This document shows positions 61,000-64,000 of a DNA stretch of 64,000 nt, piece by piece (position 1 is the stretch's first letter; each line of letters opens with the position of its first letter). The DNA comes from Anabaena cylindrica PCC 7122 (GTDB taxonomy: Bacteria > Cyanobacteriota > Cyanobacteriia > Cyanobacteriales > Nostocaceae). A model generated the notes under the pieces. It worked only from the letters and a program-made list of their open reading frames with translations, was not told the DNA's origin and did no database searches. The stretch lies in the NCBI RefSeq assembly GCF_000317695.1, contig NC_019771.1, forward strand, positions 6,109,501-6,173,500, read 5' to 3'. Position numbers and translations under genes: made by a program.

Positions 61000-61013
61000 C
61001 TAGTACGAGAGGA
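61000..61013 (+). other. Sarcin-ricin loop mimic inside module 4
   Basis: CTAGTACGAGAGGA, an exact 14-nt match to the universally conserved 23S rRNA sarcin-ricin loop (E. coli positions around 2651-2665), including the AGTA/GAA bulged-G elements and the GAGA tetraloop cut or depurinated by ribotoxins. Confidence 0.85.
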
Positions 61014-61065
61014 AAAGTAACACTGTCAAATGCAGTGGGCGTGTGTGAACGAGGAGTACGAAGAA

Positions 61066-61123
61066 CCTGGGAAGTAGGCTTAAAAGTAGCCATCTTTTAA
61101 AAAGTGTGTAACAACTCACCAGC
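61066..61123 (+). other. 23S GTPase-associated-centre (L11/thiostrepton region) mimic inside module 4
   Basis: 58 nt, the same length as the classical rRNA domain (E. coli 1051-1108). Base helix CTGG/CCAG, hairpin GGCT-TAAAAGT-AGCC, then ATC..TTTTAAA and GTGTGTAACAACTCACCAG, aligning with the conserved rRNA segments GGCUUAGAAGCAGCC, UUUAAA and GUAA-AGCUCAC. Both tertiary-contact loops are retained. Confidence 0.8.
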
Positions 61124-61230
61124 GGAGTCCCTCCAGTAACTGAGAACACGCAATGCTCCACCAACTTGCACGCAGGAAATATTTAGATTAATTCGTAATT
61201 AAGAAAGTTAGATTTGATGCCTGTTTCTAT

Positions 61231-61350
61231 TGGTCTGTCCCATTAATTTTGACGGATAAAGGAACGAACCGCGAAGACGCATTCGCGTAGCGTTCCGAAG
61301 GAATAGAACGCGAAGGAAGAAGGAAAGAAGGAAAATTTATAGACTGCTAG
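61231..61350. mobile_element. Degenerate MITE copy E3
   Basis: TGGTCTGTC ... TTTGACGGATAAAGGAACG ... GAACGCGAAGGAAGAAGG ... TAGACTGCTAG: the same family as E1/E2 (54923, 55131) with decayed termini. It lies between module 4 and the 277-aa gene. Confidence 0.65.
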
Positions 61351-61389
61351 GTTGAATTTGTAGCTGATTTTGAATAATTGGTATTAGTT

Positions 61390-62223
61390 ATGACTAACAT
61401 ATTTAACCTAATCAACCAAATAGCTAATGCAGAAGCACAGTTATCTGAAACTCAATTCCTTGCGCCCTGTGTCAAAGGTGGACGAGTCCGCACAAGGGTA
61501 GCTGGGATGGTTTACACCTTCACACCAAAGCCTAGTAAATTTGCAGGTTGGGGCATCTTTCAGGCTGTGGATGAAAAGACAGCAAAGCTTGTGGAAGAAG
61601 CTGATTTACCCCAAATTGCCGAATACCTGCAACATTTTCCTCAAATCCGACTGCGGTTAGCATACCAACTGCAAAAACAAACTTGGTTAGCATACCCTGT
61701 GAATGAAGCAGATATGCGTCAACGGTTGAAGGTGGTGAAGCCGATCGCATTACATTTAGTAACTGAGGGTGTTGCCTTTGAGCAAATCATAGCTCGTTGG
61801 GATGGTCAATCCTGCTGGTTTGAGGAAATTGATCGCCGTACTGATCCAGAAATTGTGGAAACTCTGCAATCTGCTGTTAAACAATTTACCCCAACACAGG
61901 AATTGCAGTTCAAAGGCATTACTCCAGAAATCCGCACGGTGTATGAATTAGCAAGTCAAAGAATTGAGGGTTTTACTCAACCCCAACAGGATGAAAGACG
62001 ATTGAGAAAGGCGTTACAAATGGGAGGTGGTACTTTAACTCAATTCCATGATCGCGGTGATTATTGGACTGTTGATTGGACTACTGCGGATGGTGTTCGT
62101 CATAGTAGTGCGATCGCTAAATCTGATTTAACTGTTGTCAGTTCTGGTATTTGTCTGAGTGGACGCGATCGTGATTTTGACTTGCAATCCTTAGTGGCTG
62201 TGATGGAACAACAATCATACTAA
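61390..62223 (+). CDS. 277-aa protein of the Ro locus, function unknown
   Basis: 277 aa from the ATG at 61390 (the ORF opens at TTG 61378). Soluble. Blocks visible: F-L-A-P-C-V-K-G-G-R-V-R-T-R-V-A-G-M-V-Y (about 24-43), F-A-G-W-G-I-F, W-D-G-Q-S-C-W-F-E-E-I-D-R-R-T-D-P (about 140-155) and a C-terminal M-G-G-G-T-L-T-Q-F-H-D-R-G-D-Y-W-T-V-D-W. Two conserved-looking cysteines are present. No family recognised. It is upstream of the ThiF gene with a 93-bp repeat between; a place in the ubiquitin-like pathway is possible but unproven. Confidence 0.75.
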   Translation: MTNIFNLINQIANAEAQLSETQFLAPCVKGGRVRTRVAGMVYTFTPKPSKFAGWGIFQAVDEKTAKLVEEADLPQIAEYLQHFPQIRLRLAYQLQKQTWLAYPVNEADMRQRLKVVKPIALHLVTEGVAFEQIIARWDGQSCWFEEIDRRTDPEIVETLQSAVKQFTPTQELQFKGITPEIRTVYELASQRIEGFTQPQQDERRLRKALQMGGGTLTQFHDRGDYWTVDWTTADGVRHSSAIAKSDLTVVSSGICLSGRDRDFDLQSLVAVMEQQSY

Positions 62224-62236
62224 CCCAAGGTTCTAA

Positions 62237-62329
62237 TCATCTAGTTGAGGCTGGTAATGGGTAATTGGTGATCAAATCGCAATTTTAATCCTGTTCATCC
62301 TTAAATCCTGCAAATCCTGATTCAGACAG
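62237..62329 (+). repeat. 93-bp direct repeat, copy B
   Basis: Partner of 56414-56506. It ends 7 bp before the ThiF start codon and so provides that gene's upstream region. Confidence 0.9.
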
Positions 62330-62336
62330 TATTATT

Positions 62337-62975
62337 ATGAGCATCTTTTTTCACGAACAGCTTTACCGCAGCAATGCTGTGATGAAAAAGCTAAAAGATT
62401 ATCCGATTACAATTTGTGGAGCAGGAGCATTAGGAGCTAATATTGTAGAAAACTTAGCTCGGTCTGGTTTTGATAAACTGACGGTGATTGATTGCGATCG
62501 CATTGAGGAACGTAATCTTTCCACCCAACCCTACTATCGTGCTGATGTAGGAGCATTTAAAGCGAAAATTTTAGCGAACAATTTATATCGAGCAATTGGG
62601 ACTAAAGTTGATGCTAAAACAAAGGAATTGACATCAGCAAATACAAATCAATTACTCCAAGATAGTCAATTAATTATTGATGCTTTTGACAACAGTGTAG
62701 CACGTCAAGCAGTGAAAGATTATGCTGATCAAAAAAGCATTCCTTGTCTTCATGCTGGGCTATCATCTGATTATGCAGAAGTGATTTGGAATGATGTTTA
62801 TCGTGTTCCTTCTGAAGTTAATGATGATGTTTGTGATTATCCCTTAGCACGAAATATAGTAATGTTAACGGTTGCTGTGGCTTGTGAGGCAATTATCTCA
62901 TTCATTGCTACAGCAAAACAGCGTAACTTTACCATTACCCTTAAGGATCTAACAGTTCAATCTTTTTTGGAGTAG
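62337..62975 (+). CDS. ThiF/E1-like adenylating enzyme
   Basis: 212 aa, a compact ThiF/MoeB/E1 Rossmann domain. Nucleotide loop I-C-G-A-G-A-L-G-A-N-I (about 27-37), V-I-D-C-D-R-I-E-E-R-N-L (ribose Asp and Arg/Asn of the adenylation site, ~50-61), K-A-K-I-L-A (Lys), D-A-F-D-N-S-V-A-R (about 115) and a possible transfer cysteine in D-D-V-C-D-Y-P. The CxxC zinc pairs of ThiF/MoeB are absent. It would adenylate the C-terminal Gly of a ubiquitin-like or sulfur-carrier protein; the 66-aa Gly-ending product at 56200 is the only candidate here. Confidence 0.88.
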   Translation: MSIFFHEQLYRSNAVMKKLKDYPITICGAGALGANIVENLARSGFDKLTVIDCDRIEERNLSTQPYYRADVGAFKAKILANNLYRAIGTKVDAKTKELTSANTNQLLQDSQLIIDAFDNSVARQAVKDYADQKSIPCLHAGLSSDYAEVIWNDVYRVPSEVNDDVCDYPLARNIVMLTVAVACEAIISFIATAKQRNFTITLKDLTVQSFLE

Positions 62976-63032
62976 GTTGCCAGACTTTTACGAGTATGAG
63001 TGACTGGCGAACCCTTAAGAGCGCAAGCCTGG

Positions 63033-63428
63033 TTACTGATTTCTATCACCTTGACTGGGAGGATGAGCAGGAACACCCAAGGCATCCTTTAACTGTTGTT
63101 CCGTTACACCCAACTTTGTCGCCGCTGTCTTAAAATCCGGGCGAGGTGGTCGTTGATTTTTATCACCTTGACCGGGAGGGTTAGCCGGAACCCCAGGGCA
63201 TCCTTTTAACTGTTGTTCCGTTACACCCAACTTTGTCGCCGCTGCCTTAAAATCCGGGCGAGGTGGTCGTTGCTCTCCATCTGGTTGTGCGTTGGGCGAT
63301 GGTGAAACCTGGGCAATTTGATAGGATGGATTAACAGCATTTACCTGATTCAGCAAAATTAAACTAAATGTACCAGCCGCTGCTGCAATTGCTGTCACGA
63401 CTACTGCTTTATTAAGATTCATGGTCAT
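63033..63428 (-). CDS. Exported protein with a tandem 40-residue duplication
   Basis: 131 aa (Met1 or Met3). A signal/anchor helix at ~8-30 (A-I-A-A-A-A-G-T-F-S-L-I-L-L), a Pro/Gln linker, then two repeats of R-P-P-R-P-D-F-K-x-A-A-T-K-L-G-V-T-E-Q-Q, L-K, and G-V-P-A. The repeats are nearly identical in DNA. The first reads L-K-G-C-P-G-V-P where the second reads L-K-D-A-L-G-V-P, due to a +1/-1 compensated frameshift. Periplasmic, function unknown. Confidence 0.75.
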   Translation of the reverse strand: MTMNLNKAVVVTAIAAAAGTFSLILLNQVNAVNPSYQIAQVSPSPNAQPDGEQRPPRPDFKAAATKLGVTEQQLKGCPGVPANPPGQGDKNQRPPRPDFKTAATKLGVTEQQLKDALGVPAHPPSQGDRNQ

Positions 63429-63550
63429 TCTCCAACAAGTTAAATGATTGATATTTCTGATTTAAGCAACTAAAAATTACAGTTTGCCTTGCGTCTGAAT
63501 TACAAAATTGTAATTTTTGTGCTTGCAGCAATTTTCATGTACTTAGGGTT

Positions 63551-63605
63551 TGCTGTTCGCAGAGCGTGCCGTTAGGCATATAAATGTGAAACCTAGAGAA
63601 ATCAA
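63551..63605. repeat. Dispersed 55-bp repeat, copy B
   Basis: Matches 11452-11506. Followed at 63619-63650 by the CTCTGTGCCTCTGCGCCTCTGCG dispersed repeat. Confidence 0.8.
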
Positions 63606-63697
63606 GCTCTTAATCCCTCTCTGTGCCTCTGCGCCTCTGCGTGAGACAAAAAAATGTGATTCATTTACCCAAAAATCGCTGTAATCCTCTGCTCCAA

Positions 63698-64000
63698 TCA
63701 AGTCATCTGAAGTCCAACATCAAAGGTTGCCGCGTAACCTTGTGCATTTTTGGTGAGTTTGAGCAACATTTGCTCACCACCACCGGCAAAAATTCTGTCG
63801 TCAGTGTTTTTTAGCGATCGCTGTCCCTTGCTGGCGTAGGGTGCTTGGCTATACACGCGATCGCTAACTGCGTCATCAAAATATAGCTGGGACGTAAATT
63901 CATGACTTTGCCCTGATCTTCCATTTGTGCGGACTTTAAAGTGAATATGCACAGTTCTTCCTTGATACCAACCAGGGTAAATAGTAGTGAACTGGACATT
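63698..64000 (-). CDS. Intradiol ring-cleavage dioxygenase, C-terminal part (runs off the window)
   Basis: The last 100 residues, open through the window end. I-Y-P-G-W-Y-Q-G-R-T-V-H-I-H-F-K-V matches the Y-P-x-W-Y-x-G-R-x-x-H-I-H block of catechol 1,2-/protocatechuate 3,4-dioxygenases, which supplies one Tyr and both His ligands of the non-haem Fe(III). Q-L-Y-F-D-D and a G-Q-R-S-L-K-N-T-D-D-R-I-F segment follow. It cleaves a catechol-type ring between the hydroxyls; cyanobacterial members are often exported and their substrates are unknown. Confidence 0.9.
   Translation of the reverse strand, partial: NVQFTTIYPGWYQGRTVHIHFKVRTNGRSGQSHEFTSQLYFDDAVSDRVYSQAPYASKGQRSLKNTDDRIFAGGGEQMLLKLTKNAQGYAATFDVGLQMT

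Larger units (their letters stand above)
60969..61176 (+). ncRNA. Y-RNA-like module 4 carrying 23S rRNA mimics
   Basis: Outer helix CTTGCGTG / CACGCAGG, internal loop CCCAACTT opposite CAACTTG, inner helix GTGGAGC / GCTCCAC, then CTACATACT, the same scaffold as modules 1-3. Mounted on it are an exact sarcin-ricin-loop core (61000-61013), a hairpin CACTG/CAGTG (61021-61037), and a helix GCGTGT/ACACGC (61039-61044 with 61146-61151). That helix encloses a 58-nt domain matching the GTPase-associated centre (61066-61123) and a GGAG/CTCC hairpin. The mimics are in an order and setting not found in 23S rRNA, so this is not a fragment of a ribosomal operon. Confidence 0.78.

Noticed and set aside
60827..61093. 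88-codon minus-strand ORF
   Set aside because: It lies across dispersed repeat and RNA module 4; no protein-like features.
61000..61123. 23S rRNA gene fragment or pseudogene
   Set aside because: The two matched pieces are far apart and in the opposite order in 23S rRNA, the intervening sequence is unrelated, and both sit inside the paired Y-type scaffold.
63811..63999. 62-codon minus-strand ORF at the window end
   Set aside because: It is a shadow frame of the intradiol dioxygenase gene, whose catalytic motif is in another frame.

Overview
The window is chromosomal DNA of a filamentous, probably heterocyst-forming cyanobacterium (Nostocales type). The evidence is the frequent GCGATCGC (HIP1-like) octamer, long heptamer STRR arrays, giant Ser/Thr-His hybrid kinases of the HstK type, a PEP-CTERM protein, a plant/cyanobacterial class II aldolase, and a CuA-less terminal oxidase operon. 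All assignments are by eye, without database searches.

Layout. 0-11 kb: end of an SSS symporter, a 93-copy heptamer array, a TPR protein, an RNase D-like nuclease, an oxidoreductase, an RRM protein, an RTX protein, the Calvin-cycle aldolase, a PEP-CTERM protein and a nitrilase-family amidase. 11.6-21.7 kb: a YbhFSR/HlyD-type ABC exporter whose two permease genes are separated by a polymer-forming membrane protein, a PspC protein, a CPBP protease and a 1.8-kb patch of decayed defence genes. That patch holds an XRE regulator with a perfect palindrome, a frameshifted PD-(D/E)xK nuclease-like gene and a broken DUF433 gene, bounded by a duplicated scrap of the permease 3' end. 22.4-27 kb: an A2-type oxidase operon whose subunit II has lost the CuA ligands, with two DUF2231 membrane proteins and a perfect TTGAT-N4-ATCAA box upstream. 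27.8-34.2 kb: MAPEG, holB, an S23-type four-helix-bundle gene bracketed by heptamer repeats, tmk, an APC-permease/histidine-kinase fusion and a GST. 34.8-53.7 kb: two giant HstK paralogues enclosing an AraC / cyclophilin-like / hydrolase / SDR cluster and an ABC exporter. A MITE with its empty-site counterpart also lies here. 53.8-55.4 kb: an SDR and thiolase and hydrolase relics broken by MITEs.

55.9-63 kb is the most unusual part. A Ro60/Rsr-like TROVE-VWA protein gene sits among four RNA modules sharing a Y-RNA-like scaffold: an outer helix, an internal loop with YCCNRA opposite CAACTT, an inner helix, then YTACATA(A)CT. What is mounted on the scaffold differs. Module 1 (55955-56161) is enclosed in a tRNA-like acceptor/D/T body and carries a second tRNA-like domain. 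Module 2 (57375-57500) carries a tRNA-Leu(UAG)-like domain. Module 3 (57523-57600) is a bare stem just upstream of the Ro gene. Module 4 (60969-61176) carries a 14-nt exact sarcin-ricin-loop sequence and a 58-nt copy of the 23S GTPase-associated centre fold. The same locus encodes a 66-aa protein ending in Gly (possible ubiquitin-like), a ThiF/E1-like enzyme, a protein with a HEPN-type RNxxxH motif, an antitoxin with a truncated PIN toxin, and two unrecognised proteins. I infer a Ro ribonucleoprotein system whose Y RNAs imitate the RNA targets of translation factors and ribotoxins.

The window ends inside an intradiol ring-cleavage dioxygenase gene.
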